Positions 50,071 through 59,690 of a stretch of 64,000 nt of DNA are shown one piece after another. The notes below the pieces were generated by a model. The model was not told the origin of the DNA. It saw nothing but the letters and a program-made list of their open reading frames with translations, and searched no databases. Made by a program: the position numbers and the translations under genes. The number at the start of each line of letters is the position of its first letter. Position 1 is the stretch's first letter. The stretch comes from Spirochaetota bacterium (GTDB taxonomy: Bacteria > Spirochaetota > Brachyspiria > Brachyspirales > JACRPF01). Location of the stretch: the NCBI GenBank assembly GCA_038043445.1, contig JBBTBY010000003.1, forward strand, positions 1 through 64,000. Reading direction: 5' to 3'.

Positions 50071-50862
50071 ATGAGCGATCCCGAAACAGCTGTTGCATCG
50101 TATTTTTTGACGATGCTGTATCTGAAAAAACACCTGCTCTTCAACTCGCATGCAGCCGGTCCGCAATCCGGTTTCCCGAATTCCTGCATCGGCTACGTTA
50201 TTCAGGGCGCCGTGGATTTTATCGCAAAGTCAGGAACGCTTCACGCGGACCAAGGGGACATCATCTATATACCCAAGGGGCAGAAATATGTTTCCCGCTG
50301 GCGCGGCTCGCCCGAGATCGAATTCTATTCCCTGAACTTCGAGTTCAGATCGAACGTGCTGCCGGGGGACCCGTACAAATTCCAGATCATAAAGGATGCA
50401 GAAGATGCGGTCAAATGTTCTCTCGATCGTATCTATAGTGCTTTGAATGCGAATGACCTCAGTTTGGGCATTGGAGAGTTCTATATGCTCTATCACACTT
50501 TGTCGCGGGAACTCGTCTATTCCGGATCACGGCCCGGCATAACCGAAGTGAAAGCGGCGATCGAGTATATTGAAAGCCATTATCTGCATGATTTTACCAT
50601 TGCACACCTTGCCATACTGTGCAATCTAAGCGAATCACGGTTCTTCACCTTGTTTAAAAAGTCGACGGGGTGTACGCCCGTCGAATATAAGAACAAAGTA
50701 AGGATACAGCACGCGGTGAACTATCTTGTTACCGGCACGAATACCGTGGAATGGATAAGTGAAAACCTCAATTTCAGCTCGCCGGCGTATTTCAGGAAAG
50801 TATTCAAAACGATCATGGGAATAACGCCGAAAGAAATGCGGCAGCAGATCACATCAATGTAG
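50071..50862 (+). CDS. AraC family transcriptional regulator
   Basis: About 263 residues: a cupin sensor half (SCIGYVIQGAVDFIAKSGTLH, ADQGDIIYIPKGQKYVS) and an AraC DNA-binding half (FTIAHLAILCNLSESRFFTLFKK, VEWISENLNFSSPAYFRKVFK, ending MGITPKEM). It stands directly ahead of the second sugar cluster on the same strand and probably controls it. No strong ribosome site is seen; the ATG at 50071 is preferred over the upstream TTG. Confidence 0.85.
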   Translation: MSDPETAVASYFLTMLYLKKHLLFNSHAAGPQSGFPNSCIGYVIQGAVDFIAKSGTLHADQGDIIYIPKGQKYVSRWRGSPEIEFYSLNFEFRSNVLPGDPYKFQIIKDAEDAVKCSLDRIYSALNANDLSLGIGEFYMLYHTLSRELVYSGSRPGITEVKAAIEYIESHYLHDFTIAHLAILCNLSESRFFTLFKKSTGCTPVEYKNKVRIQHAVNYLVTGTNTVEWISENLNFSSPAYFRKVFKTIMGITPKEMRQQITSM

Positions 50863-50922
50863 AAGGGATAACAGACGCATGCCGTACTGTAGAATAGTGT
50901 CTGTTTATTGCAGTATAGTACC

Positions 50923-50950
50923 TTGTCCGGTATCAGGCCGGATGTATATT
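50923..50950 (+). promoter_or_regulatory. predicted promoter of the second sugar cluster
   Basis: TTGTCC (50923-50928), 16-bp spacer containing a CCGG-rich palindrome, TATATT (50945-50950). It sits 78 bp before the first dehydrogenase gene. Confidence 0.45.
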
Positions 50951-51027
50951 GTCTGCATATGATCGTCACCATCCGGGACAGGTAACGATGCCGATGAGAC
51001 AGCAGGAACGGATCGAAGGAGACACTG

Positions 51028-52041
51028 ATGGACGGCTCGTGTATCGTATTTGAGTCGACAGGCAAGGCTGTGGTAAAACAGATCGATGTCCCTCAGCCGA
51101 AAGCGGATGAAGTTCTGCTGGAGAACGAATACACCGTGATAAGCGCCGGCACGGAACGGGCTAATCTGATGAACCTGCCGAACACCGGAAGCGAAGAACA
51201 GGGTTTTCCATTCTACCCCGGTTACTCAGGGTCGGGCCGCGTCATGTCAGTCGGCGATGAAGTTACTGATCTCAACATCGGTGACCGTGTCGTGGTCAAC
51301 TGGGGCGGCCACCGTTCGCATTCGATACGAAAGGCGAAGACGATACTCAAGATCGATGACAGTTCTATTGACATGCTCGACGCCGCGTTCGCGCCTATCG
51401 CCTCATTTTCATTCCTGGGTGTGCGTAAGCTGAAACTTGAATTGGGCGAATCCGCAATGATAGTCGGCCAGGGTATACTGGGCGTATTCGCGCTTCAGAT
51501 CGCCGTTCTCTCCGGGGCTATCCCGGTGATAGCATCGGATCTCGACCCGACACGCCGTGCGCTGGCACTCAAGCTCGGTGCGGCATCTGCTTTTTCTCCC
51601 GTCGAAGATAATTATGCAGAGAAGGTGAAAGCGGCGACGGGCGGCAACGGGCCCAACGCTGTGGTCGAAGTTACCGGCTCTGCCATTGCGCTTAAGCAGG
51701 CATTGGAGTATGTGGCGTGGGAGGGGCGTATATCCCTTCTCGGCTGCACCCGTATTTCCGATGTACCCATCGACTTCTACAAGTATGTACACCGCCGCGG
51801 TATAAGCCTCATCGGGGCGCACACCTCCGCCAGGGCGCAGATGGAATCTTCTCCCGGACATTGGACGGAGCATGACGATTACCGTACGTTCCTGAAGCTT
51901 GTTGCGGCAAAGAAGATGCAGACGAGACCGCTCATCTCCGAGATCGTTTCACCATTGGATGCGCCGGCTGTCTATGCCCGCCTTGCGGAGAAAAAAGATC
52001 CGCCGTTGGGAATTGTTTTTGATTGGGCAAAGATAGGATAA
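51028..52041 (+). CDS. medium-chain dehydrogenase (zinc-type alcohol dehydrogenase-like)
   Basis: 337 residues of the MDR superfamily: EYTVISAGTERANLM near the start, YPGYSGSGRVMSVG, GDRVVVNWGGHRSHS and the Rossmann motif IVGQGILGVFALQIA. The usual catalytic Cys and the structural Cys group are absent, as in the bacteriochlorophyllide- and threonine-like subgroup that act on sugars. It likely oxidises a sugar or sugar-derived hydroxyl. First gene of the plus-strand cluster; AAGGAG precedes its ATG. Confidence 0.82.
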   Translation: MDGSCIVFESTGKAVVKQIDVPQPKADEVLLENEYTVISAGTERANLMNLPNTGSEEQGFPFYPGYSGSGRVMSVGDEVTDLNIGDRVVVNWGGHRSHSIRKAKTILKIDDSSIDMLDAAFAPIASFSFLGVRKLKLELGESAMIVGQGILGVFALQIAVLSGAIPVIASDLDPTRRALALKLGAASAFSPVEDNYAEKVKAATGGNGPNAVVEVTGSAIALKQALEYVAWEGRISLLGCTRISDVPIDFYKYVHRRGISLIGAHTSARAQMESSPGHWTEHDDYRTFLKLVAAKKMQTRPLISEIVSPLDAPAVYARLAEKKDPPLGIVFDWAKIG

Positions 52042-52055
52042 AGGAAGGCTCTACC

Positions 52056-53093
52056 ATGTTACAAGCGCAAGAAAACAATAGTGAGGCAAAAATTTTAACA
52101 GACCGCACGGTGCTGGTACTTGGCGGTACCGGGGCGATGGGCGTGTATCTGGTGCCAGAACTCGCGGCCATGGGATACGAAGTCAAGGTGGTTTCCGCCG
52201 ATGATGCCGTATCCAGCGACCCAAAAGTATCCTATGTCAAGGCCGACGCAAAAAACAGTGAGATCATGAAAGAACTCTTGAAAGGGAAATTCGACGCCAT
52301 CGTCGACTTTATGATCTACGGGACGGAGGAGTTCAGGGGGAAGCACGAGCTCCTGCTGCAAAGCACGGCGCACTACCTATTCCTCTCTTCCTATCGCGTG
52401 TATAACGAGACGGTCCCAATTACTGAAGAGTCGCCTCGGCTGCTTGATACATCGAAAGACAAGGAATTCCTGGCAACCGAGGATTACTCCCTATACAAGG
52501 CGCGCGAGGAGGACATCCTTCAAAGTTCGACGTTCGATAACTGGACGATCATAAGGCCGGCCATAACCTATTCGAAAAGGCGTTTTCAGCTGACGACGCT
52601 TGAGGCGCATGTGGTCGTGGCCCGCGCGATGAAAGGCTTGCCGATCGTTATCCCGCGCGAGGCGCTTTCGGTGCAGGCGACCATGAGCTGGGCGGGCGAT
52701 GTGGCAAAGATGATCGCACGGCTCCTTTGCAACCCCGCGGCCTTGCGCGAACGCTTTACCCTGGCCACCGCTGAACATCGCAGCTGGGGTGAGATCGCTG
52801 AGTACTATAAGGAGATCATCGGCCTGCACTATGTGCCTGCCGACACTGAAGACTACTTGAAGATCATGGGCGGTTCGCACTATGCTCGATACCAGCTGCA
52901 ATACGACAGATTATTTGAGCGTGTTGTCGATAACTCAAAAATATTAAAGATCACCGGGCTTGTGCAGGAAGAGCTGATGCCGCTCCGCAAAGGACTTGAA
53001 AAAGAACTGTCCGCGTTGCCAAAAGACATGGTCTGGCAGGACGCAAGCGGCATCGGGAAGGAAATGGACGACTACGTGAGACGACACGGATAA
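52056..53093 (+). CDS. NAD-dependent epimerase/dehydratase-like (extended SDR)
   Basis: 345 residues. Rossmann motif VLVLGGTGAMGVYLV near residue 20, then FDAIVDFMIYG, FLSSYRVY and TIIRPAIT, matching atypical extended SDRs. The active-site Tyr-Lys pair appears as YSLYKARE. NAD-dependent change of a sugar-nucleotide or free sugar is inferred. The start at 52056 has AAGGAAGG upstream. It follows the dehydrogenase by 14 bp. Confidence 0.8.
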   Translation: MLQAQENNSEAKILTDRTVLVLGGTGAMGVYLVPELAAMGYEVKVVSADDAVSSDPKVSYVKADAKNSEIMKELLKGKFDAIVDFMIYGTEEFRGKHELLLQSTAHYLFLSSYRVYNETVPITEESPRLLDTSKDKEFLATEDYSLYKAREEDILQSSTFDNWTIIRPAITYSKRRFQLTTLEAHVVVARAMKGLPIVIPREALSVQATMSWAGDVAKMIARLLCNPAALRERFTLATAEHRSWGEIAEYYKEIIGLHYVPADTEDYLKIMGGSHYARYQLQYDRLFERVVDNSKILKITGLVQEELMPLRKGLEKELSALPKDMVWQDASGIGKEMDDYVRRHG

Positions 53094-53126
53094 TGAATCC
53101 GTAATACTACAGGATTGAAGAAGAAT

Positions 53127-54140
53127 ATGAAAAAAATAAAGATCGGACAGCTCGGCGTCTGCCATGAGCATGCGGTCAAGATCGCGAGCCTGCGCAGAAT
53201 GCCTGATATATTCGAAGTGGTGGGCGTCGTTGATGATAGAACGTCACCATCCGCAAAATTCGCCGGTTCTGATCTCGCACCTTATGAGGGGCTGCCGTGG
53301 ATGACGGAAGATGAGTTGTTCAAATATCCCGGGCTTCAGGCTGTGACCGTTGAGACACCGAATGGAGATCTGGTCCCCACCGCCATACGCTGCATGGAAC
53401 ACAACCTGGCGATACATATGGATAAACCCGGCGGCGAAGACCTGAAGCTGTTCGGTCAGCTGATCAAGGGCTGCAGAGAAAAAAATCTTCCGTTCCAGAT
53501 GGGATATATGTTCCGGAACAATCCTGCCATGCAATTATGCCTCAAGGCGGTCCGGGAAAAGTGGCTTGGCGATATCTTCGAGGTGCAGGCGGGCATGAGC
53601 CATAATTACGGCGGTGATGCATATCAGCAGTATCTTGGTAATTTCCGCGGCGGCATCATGTTCAATCTGGGATGCCACTTCATCGATCTGATAGTCGCTA
53701 TGCTGGGGCGGCCGGGAAAGATCACCCCAATACTAAAGACAACTCTTGGACTTGCCGGTGATATAAAGAATAATTGTCTTGCGATACTTGACTATCCGCA
53801 CGCAACAGTGACATTGCGTGCATGCAGTATGGAGGTCGATGGCTCGAACAACAGGCGGTTGAAGGTCTGCGGCACCAAAGGGACTATCGATCTTTGCCCG
53901 CTCGAGCGTTTCGACGGCAAACCGCTGACGATGCGTTTGACGCTCAGTGAAGGCCGCGGGGAATATCCGGCAGGGACACATACCATAGATCTCGGGGTAC
54001 ATACCGACCGCTATCAAGATCAGTTCTCCGAGTTCGCTAAGATCATCAACGGTGAAATGAAAAACCCTTACACCTATGGACATGATATGCTGGTAGAGGA
54101 GGTGGTCTTAGCCGCTTCCGGATATATGAAATGGGAGTGA
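53127..54140 (+). CDS. Gfo/Idh/MocA family oxidoreductase
   Basis: 337 residues. KIGQLGVCHEHAVKIASLR gives a dinucleotide-binding front with an unusual Cys-His replacing part of the glycine loop, followed by VVGVVDDRT and the family hallmark HMDKPGGEDL, the equivalent of EKP. LGCHFIDLIVAML is in the catalytic region. Such enzymes oxidise or reduce sugars or inositols with NAD(P). The start at 53127 is chosen over the TTG 12 bp upstream. Confidence 0.85.
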   Translation: MKKIKIGQLGVCHEHAVKIASLRRMPDIFEVVGVVDDRTSPSAKFAGSDLAPYEGLPWMTEDELFKYPGLQAVTVETPNGDLVPTAIRCMEHNLAIHMDKPGGEDLKLFGQLIKGCREKNLPFQMGYMFRNNPAMQLCLKAVREKWLGDIFEVQAGMSHNYGGDAYQQYLGNFRGGIMFNLGCHFIDLIVAMLGRPGKITPILKTTLGLAGDIKNNCLAILDYPHATVTLRACSMEVDGSNNRRLKVCGTKGTIDLCPLERFDGKPLTMRLTLSEGRGEYPAGTHTIDLGVHTDRYQDQFSEFAKIINGEMKNPYTYGHDMLVEEVVLAASGYMKWE

Positions 54141-54144
54141 TGCA

Positions 54145-55167
54145 ATGAAGGCAATGCTCGTTGATGAAAAAAAATCGCTGGTGTGGACGGATGTCCCTGA
54201 TCCTGAGCCGAAAAGTAATGAGATACTCATCGATATTCACGCCGTTGCTCTCAATCGCGCCGATCTCATGCAACGGTCCGGCGATTATCCATCACCCCCC
54301 GGATGGCCTCCATGGATGGGGCTCGAAGTTGCCGGTATGGTGAGTAAAGCACCGGCAGGCTGCCGCTGGAAACCGGGAGACAAGGTGTGTGCGCTTTTAG
54401 GCGGGGGCGGGTACGCTGAGAAGGTCGCCGTTCCTGCTGACATGGCCCTGCCGGTCCCACAGGGTTTGTCAATGGCCGAAGCTGCTGCAATACCGGAAGC
54501 GTTCGCTACATCATATTTGAATTTGTGCATCGAAGGTGGCATGAAAGCAGGAGATACCGTGTTCATACCGGCCGGTGCGAGCGGGCTCGGGATGGCGGCG
54601 ATTCAGTTGGCGAAAGCGCTAGGTGCAAAAGTCGTGACCACGGTCGGTTCTGAAGAGAAAGCGAACTTTGTCCGCGAATTAGGGGCTGACGTTATCATCA
54701 ACCGAAAGAAAGAGACTATCGCGCAGGTACTGGCGCAGCACCCGGTCGATATCGCCATGGATTGTGTCGCGGGGGCGGATCTCGGCGCCTGTCTGGGAAC
54801 GATGGCGCGCGGCGGGCGTTGGATAGTCATCGCGACGCTCGGCGGGCCGATGAGCGAACTGAATATGACCGATCTTTTCAAGCGCGGAATACGGATTATC
54901 GGCAGTACGCTCCGCAGTCGTACAGCGGAGATGAAGGCGAATATTCTCTCCGAACTTGAGACGAAACTTTGGGGCAAATTCTCCTCGGGCGAATTCAAGT
55001 CTATCGTCCATATGACGCTCCCTATGACTAGGGCGGAAGAGGCGCACGGGGTTCTTGAAAAACAGCGGAACCTGGGCAAAGTCGTTCTGACACTCAAGGG
55101 AGGAGAGTACAAAAGCCCTTCTCCTGGATATGGACTATGCGGCGGTGAAAAGAGGATCCGAGAATGA
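54145..55167 (+). CDS. quinone oxidoreductase-like medium-chain dehydrogenase (PIG3 type)
   Basis: 340 residues of the zinc-free MDR group: VALNRADLMQRSGDYPSPPG near residue 35, LGGGGYAEKVAVPADM, FIPAGASGLGMAAIQLAKALG as nucleotide loop, and IIGSTLRSRTAEMK toward the C-terminus. NADPH-dependent reduction of a carbonyl or quinone is expected. It follows the Gfo/Idh gene by 4 bp and is in the same operon. Confidence 0.86.
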   Translation: MKAMLVDEKKSLVWTDVPDPEPKSNEILIDIHAVALNRADLMQRSGDYPSPPGWPPWMGLEVAGMVSKAPAGCRWKPGDKVCALLGGGGYAEKVAVPADMALPVPQGLSMAEAAAIPEAFATSYLNLCIEGGMKAGDTVFIPAGASGLGMAAIQLAKALGAKVVTTVGSEEKANFVRELGADVIINRKKETIAQVLAQHPVDIAMDCVAGADLGACLGTMARGGRWIVIATLGGPMSELNMTDLFKRGIRIIGSTLRSRTAEMKANILSELETKLWGKFSSGEFKSIVHMTLPMTRAEEAHGVLEKQRNLGKVVLTLKGGEYKSPSPGYGLCGGEKRIRE

Positions 55168-55215
55168 CAATATCGGTAAATAATTAAATACCACTTTTCG
55201 AAACGGAGGACTTCA

Positions 55216-57888
55216 ATGAACCTTTACACCCGCATCGTGAGCCTGTGCGCGGCAGCCATCTTGGTAAATTCCGTGGTTGCCGCTCCGGTGTCCGAGATTC
55301 CCTATCTCACGAAAAATGAAAGCTTTTGGCGAGCATGGCTTCCCGGGGTGATCCGTCCTGATGCCGGGACCATCGAGATCACGATGCGCGTCGACAAGCC
55401 CATCAGCGAGTTCGGTAACTCCTGGGAATATGTTCTTGACATACCCCCAGGGAGTACCTTGAAAAAAAGTGGGGTCTCTTTGCTAGGATTAACGTCTATC
55501 CCGCTTCCAGGCAAAGGAATCACCGCGGTAATGCGGACGGGCGAGAGCACCTACTACGCCAACATACCTGACTTGCGGGTTGAGCCGGGAAAAAAAATCA
55601 ATCTCGCCATCTCCTGGGGCTCCGCTCTTACCTTATATGTCAATGGCGAACAGGCGGCGCGCACACCCATGAAGGACACCCCGCCCGAGAGCGTCTGGCC
55701 AGACCATCTGCGTATGCCCCGGTACAGTCCATGGAACCCTCAGGCGGTTCGCGTCTCCACCATCGAGCGGGCCGGCGGACAATTAGCGTCCGATCCCGAG
55801 TCCGCATTCGTCCGTGACGACAACACATCCCTCGTCGCCAACGACCTCTCCAAGCCATCACAGCTTTTCCATACGGCGTGGCATACTGAAAAGGCTGTAG
55901 CACTGATCAAACCGGTGTTCCGTCCGGAGAAGCAATGCGACATCGTGGGCGAACGGCCGGTTTTCCCGGTGGTAGCAGTCAACCGTTCGGCCGCTCCCAA
56001 AACCGTCCAGATCGATTTGAGCGTCACGTCTCTTTCCGGAATGGAACCAAAATCCAGTCATTTCACGATTGACCTGCCGACTGACACCAGCGCCCAAGTT
56101 CACGAACTGCCTCTCACGGGACTGGAAAATCAGAGCTATTACACCATAACCTACCGCATCCGCGGCGAAGGCGTCCCCGACATCAACGGAGTCAGCCAGA
56201 CAGCGGTGTTTCCAAGAGACCGGAAAGAAAAAGAAGGTGCAATGTCCCGCTTTTACGGAGTACATCATGAGAACCATTTCGCACCCGAGGTGTGGGCCAA
56301 GATAGACAGCCGCACCAGTCGCGCTTGGGCCGGAGGAAATGTGTTTCTCTGGTGGAAAGTGGAGCCGGTGGAGGGAGAGTTCAATTGGAAGGAGGCCGAT
56401 GCTTATGTGCGGGAATGCCAGTCTGCCGGCATGGAGGTCCTGGGCGTCCTCGGGTATCCCTCTCGCTGGGCAGCCGCCGATCCAGGAGAGGAGCACAAGG
56501 CGAAGAAAGGTTTTTATTGCCCGCTTCCTTCGCACTGGAAACCGGCCAGCATGACCGCCTGGGCTCGTTATGTCCGCGAAACCGTGAGGCATTTCAAGGG
56601 GCGGGTGAAATACTGGGAGATATACAACGAGATCAATTTCCGTCCTCCTTCCTTCCCTTGCGCCTTAGCCGGCGCTACCACCGAGGAATATCTGGAATTG
56701 CAAAAGATCGCATTCCAGGAAGCTAAGGCCGCCGATTCCGACTGCATGGTGACCAGCAGCGGCTTTTCCGCCGATGCAGATAAATCCCTGCCGGTGGATT
56801 TTATCCGCTTGGGGGGCGCCGCATTCTGCGACATATACAACGTGCACGGCTATAGCGGAGTGGAGGGTGCCGCCCCCTTCGTGAAACCATTCATGGCGGC
56901 CAAGCCAGGGGCGCCCATTTGGCAGACCGAGCATATGTGGTTCACGATGACGGATCAGAAAAAACGAGTGTACTTAGATGTGGCTTGGCCGATTTTCTTC
57001 GCCGAGGCGGGATACTCCCGCTTTTTCAACATGGGTGTGATAGGAGTATTCTTTGACCGTATCACCCTCTCTCCCAACCTGGATCAATATGTAATCGGTG
57101 TCTTCCAGAATGAAATGTATCCGTGCGAAACATTCGCCGGACGTATCAGCTTCGTGGGCGACACCCTTTTCGACTTGCGTCACCAGTTCCGCCGAACAGA
57201 CGGTACGATGCTCACCGTTCTTGGATCGGAAACCACGGCTAATGAGGTGTATCTGGCGGAAACGCCGAAACGCATCCGGGATCTCTTTGGCCACCCTGTA
57301 CCCGTGACCGCCGAGGAAGGCGGTGTCCGTCTGCTGATCACCAATGTAGCCTATGTGGTATCGGACACTTCCGTAAAGGTACGCAAGATCATCGCCAAAT
57401 CGCGGATGAACCTGATGGTCAATGGGCAATTTGAGGAGGTTGATGGCGATGTGGCAATGGCCGGCATCGAAACGGGAAAGGCGCGGCATTTCATCCTCCA
57501 CGAAAAAACCTATGATCCGGAAGGTTGGATTCGTCTGACCGGCAAAGCCCGTAACGGTTCCTACGCCATGCAGGTTCATTCCTCAGGTAAAGGACGAGTG
57601 GTAATCTTGCAGGAAACCTCGGTGCCTAAGGCCGGAACATATGTGCTGAGCGGCTACTTTCGCCGCCTTTCGGGTGACGCTAAACCCTACCTGTTCCTCG
57701 GCAATCGGGACACCAAAGAATATCCACAGAAAATAATGGAGGACGCAGGAGCCGACTTTCGCCGCCTTTCAATGGAGGTGACACTGCCAGCCAAGAACAT
57801 CCTCCCACTGGCCATCTGCTGGGGCATCGCCTCCGGGGCAGGTGATGTGCTTGTGGACGATGTGGCCTTCGAACCCAAGATACCCTAA
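55216..57888 (+). CDS. secreted multi-domain glycoside hydrolase, clan GH-A (GH39-like)
   Basis: 890 residues with a signal peptide (cleavage after VVAAP or before it, about residue 22). An N-terminal LamG-like region (about 45-180), a beta-sandwich, then a TIM-barrel with EVWAKIDSRTSRAWAGGNVFL. The acid/base Glu472 lies in YWEIYNEINF and the nucleophile Glu572 in IWQTEHMW, as in clan GH-A. The C-terminal part (about 735-890) looks like a carbohydrate-binding module. It probably cuts a glycan outside the cytoplasm. Substrate unknown; GH39 is the nearest style. Codon and base use resemble the cluster. Confidence 0.7.
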   Translation: MNLYTRIVSLCAAAILVNSVVAAPVSEIPYLTKNESFWRAWLPGVIRPDAGTIEITMRVDKPISEFGNSWEYVLDIPPGSTLKKSGVSLLGLTSIPLPGKGITAVMRTGESTYYANIPDLRVEPGKKINLAISWGSALTLYVNGEQAARTPMKDTPPESVWPDHLRMPRYSPWNPQAVRVSTIERAGGQLASDPESAFVRDDNTSLVANDLSKPSQLFHTAWHTEKAVALIKPVFRPEKQCDIVGERPVFPVVAVNRSAAPKTVQIDLSVTSLSGMEPKSSHFTIDLPTDTSAQVHELPLTGLENQSYYTITYRIRGEGVPDINGVSQTAVFPRDRKEKEGAMSRFYGVHHENHFAPEVWAKIDSRTSRAWAGGNVFLWWKVEPVEGEFNWKEADAYVRECQSAGMEVLGVLGYPSRWAAADPGEEHKAKKGFYCPLPSHWKPASMTAWARYVRETVRHFKGRVKYWEIYNEINFRPPSFPCALAGATTEEYLELQKIAFQEAKAADSDCMVTSSGFSADADKSLPVDFIRLGGAAFCDIYNVHGYSGVEGAAPFVKPFMAAKPGAPIWQTEHMWFTMTDQKKRVYLDVAWPIFFAEAGYSRFFNMGVIGVFFDRITLSPNLDQYVIGVFQNEMYPCETFAGRISFVGDTLFDLRHQFRRTDGTMLTVLGSETTANEVYLAETPKRIRDLFGHPVPVTAEEGGVRLLITNVAYVVSDTSVKVRKIIAKSRMNLMVNGQFEEVDGDVAMAGIETGKARHFILHEKTYDPEGWIRLTGKARNGSYAMQVHSSGKGRVVILQETSVPKAGTYVLSGYFRRLSGDAKPYLFLGNRDTKEYPQKIMEDAGADFRRLSMEVTLPAKNILPLAICWGIASGAGDVLVDDVAFEPKIP

Positions 57889-57944
57889 TTCGACGGCGGA
57901 CGCAGCTGCAGCGGTATGGATTGATACAACTTCCGGAGGAAGCG

Positions 57945-58682
57945 ATGAGATTTGAAGGAAAGACTGCGGCAGTGACCGGTGCCGGACATGGCATCGGCAG
58001 GGCGATCGCAGAGCGGTTCGCCAAAGAGGGAGCGCACGTTGCCGCGCTTGACATACATAAGTTGAATCTGGGTGAGACGTCCGGAGCGATACGCAAAGCC
58101 GGCGGGACCGTGTTTGAACTCGTCGTCGATATTACGAAAGCCGATGAGGTCAAAGCAGCCGTAGAAAAGATAATCGCCGACTTCGGAAAGATCGATATAC
58201 TTATCAACTGCGCTGGCGGCGGTTTTCAGACAGGCATCGATTTCAAGGATATGGCGGCAGGCGCCTGGCAATGGGTATTCGATCTGAACGTCAACGGCAC
58301 CTTGAACCTCACGCATTGTGTTGTCCCGCATATGATCGAAAGAAAATACGGCAAGATCGTGAACTTCACTTCGATCGCCTCGAAAGTCGGGCTCCCGAAA
58401 CGGGCTATCTACTCCGCGACGAAAGGTGCGATCGAAGCCTTCACGAAAACACTTGCGATGGAGCTCGGACCATTCAATATAAACGTGAACAGTGTCGCGC
58501 CGGGAAATATCGACTACGCGCCGAAGCCGCCGCCCACCAACGGCACCTGGCTTGGACGCTGCGGGACGCCTGATGAGGTCGCTGCATTGGTCGCGTTCCT
58601 GTCGTCGGACGAAGCTGCGTTCATAACAGGCGCTGATTATCTTATCGACGGCGGCCGTGTACTGGGACCAAAAGGCTTATGA
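57945..58682 (+). CDS. short-chain dehydrogenase/reductase
   Basis: 245 residues, start fixed by GGAGG. Motifs are TGAGHGIGRAIA, NCAGG, catalytic Ser in NFTSIAS and YSATK with Tyr and Lys intact, and the closing GADYLIDGG. An NAD(P)-dependent dehydrogenase for a sugar or sugar acid is likely. Its stop overlaps the region of the next gene's ribosome site. Confidence 0.9.
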   Translation: MRFEGKTAAVTGAGHGIGRAIAERFAKEGAHVAALDIHKLNLGETSGAIRKAGGTVFELVVDITKADEVKAAVEKIIADFGKIDILINCAGGGFQTGIDFKDMAAGAWQWVFDLNVNGTLNLTHCVVPHMIERKYGKIVNFTSIASKVGLPKRAIYSATKGAIEAFTKTLAMELGPFNINVNSVAPGNIDYAPKPPPTNGTWLGRCGTPDEVAALVAFLSSDEAAFITGADYLIDGGRVLGPKGL

Positions 58683-58696
58683 AGGAGGATGCTTGC

Positions 58697-59473
58697 ATGA
58701 GACCATCATTTGTAAAGCTTATCCAGCCGTATCTTGCGGCTATCGTTGAAGAAGTAACACCGAATGCATGCATGGCGAATATCCGCAATGCGGAGCATGA
58801 GGGGGCACAGGCATTCATGCTGGATCTTTCGCGGATTCCGCCGGAGCACAGGACGCGTGAAATCCTTGGGCAGATAATAAAAAGCACGGGCCGTCCCGTG
58901 ATGCCGCTGGTGTACCGGGCGAACCGCATGTCAATGGATGTTTTTACCGATGAACAGCGTGCGGAGGAAATGATGAAGGCGCTTGATGCCGGCGCGGCGG
59001 GCTGCGATGTAATGGGGGATATGTTCGATCCCTCGCCGCGGGAGCTGACGCGCGATCCGCAAGCCGTGGAAAAGCAGATGAAACTGATACGAGAGATCCA
59101 TAGCATGGGTGCAGAGGTACTGATGTCTTCGCACATGCCGATCCCGATCTCGGCGGAGGAAACGCTTGAGCACCTGCAGCGCATGCAGGAACGCGGCGCG
59201 GATATCGTCAAGATCGTCGTAACGGCGGACACCGAAGATGAATTCATCGAATCGCAGCGGGCAACGGTGCTCTTGAAAAAGGGATTGAAGGTGCCATTCG
59301 TCCACCTGTGCAACGGAAGGTACGGCCGTCTTCAGCGTTTTGTAGCGCCCATGCTCGGTGCGTCGCTGACCTTCGGCGTGCGTGAATACAGTGAAAGTTC
59401 ACTCGGCATTCAGCCGACCATCCGTGCAGCGCGTACGGTGCTTGACGAGCTTCTGTGGCATAGGGATCATTAG
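58697..59473 (+). CDS. type I 3-dehydroquinate dehydratase-like (class I aldolase fold) enzyme
   Basis: 258 residues. Catalytic residues of the DHQ1 family can be placed: His146 in VLMSSHMPIP and the Schiff-base Lys172 in ADIVKIVVTAD. The early EL.D motif is replaced by MLDLSRI, and GASLTFGV near the C-terminus fits the phosphate/carboxylate loop. Shikimate synthesis is possible, but no aro genes are near; as last gene of a sugar cluster it may act on a sugar-acid derivative. The start at 58697 follows AAGGAGG. Confidence 0.7.
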   Translation: MRPSFVKLIQPYLAAIVEEVTPNACMANIRNAEHEGAQAFMLDLSRIPPEHRTREILGQIIKSTGRPVMPLVYRANRMSMDVFTDEQRAEEMMKALDAGAAGCDVMGDMFDPSPRELTRDPQAVEKQMKLIREIHSMGAEVLMSSHMPIPISAEETLEHLQRMQERGADIVKIVVTADTEDEFIESQRATVLLKKGLKVPFVHLCNGRYGRLQRFVAPMLGASLTFGVREYSESSLGIQPTIRAARTVLDELLWHRDH

Positions 59474-59690
59474 AGCTGGGGATCGCGATGGCCAAAGACA
59501 TTTCCAGCCATTGCACGGATCGCGCTGACGTCATACCGCGTTCCGCGGTCTTTGGAATGTCGATGCGGTCGCGCATGGAGATCCAAGGCTTGCGATGCCT
59601 CACGCCTTGCTGCGTTTATGCCGGACAGTTATTCCCGTCCCTTGCCCTTGTAACCGATCTTCGGGAGAAAGGAGCAGGCGGGGATAGGGG
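59474..59690. other. intergenic region without recognised feature
   Basis: Between the convergent DHQ1-like and rsmI genes. I see no gene, clear terminator or repeat in it. Confidence 0.5.
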
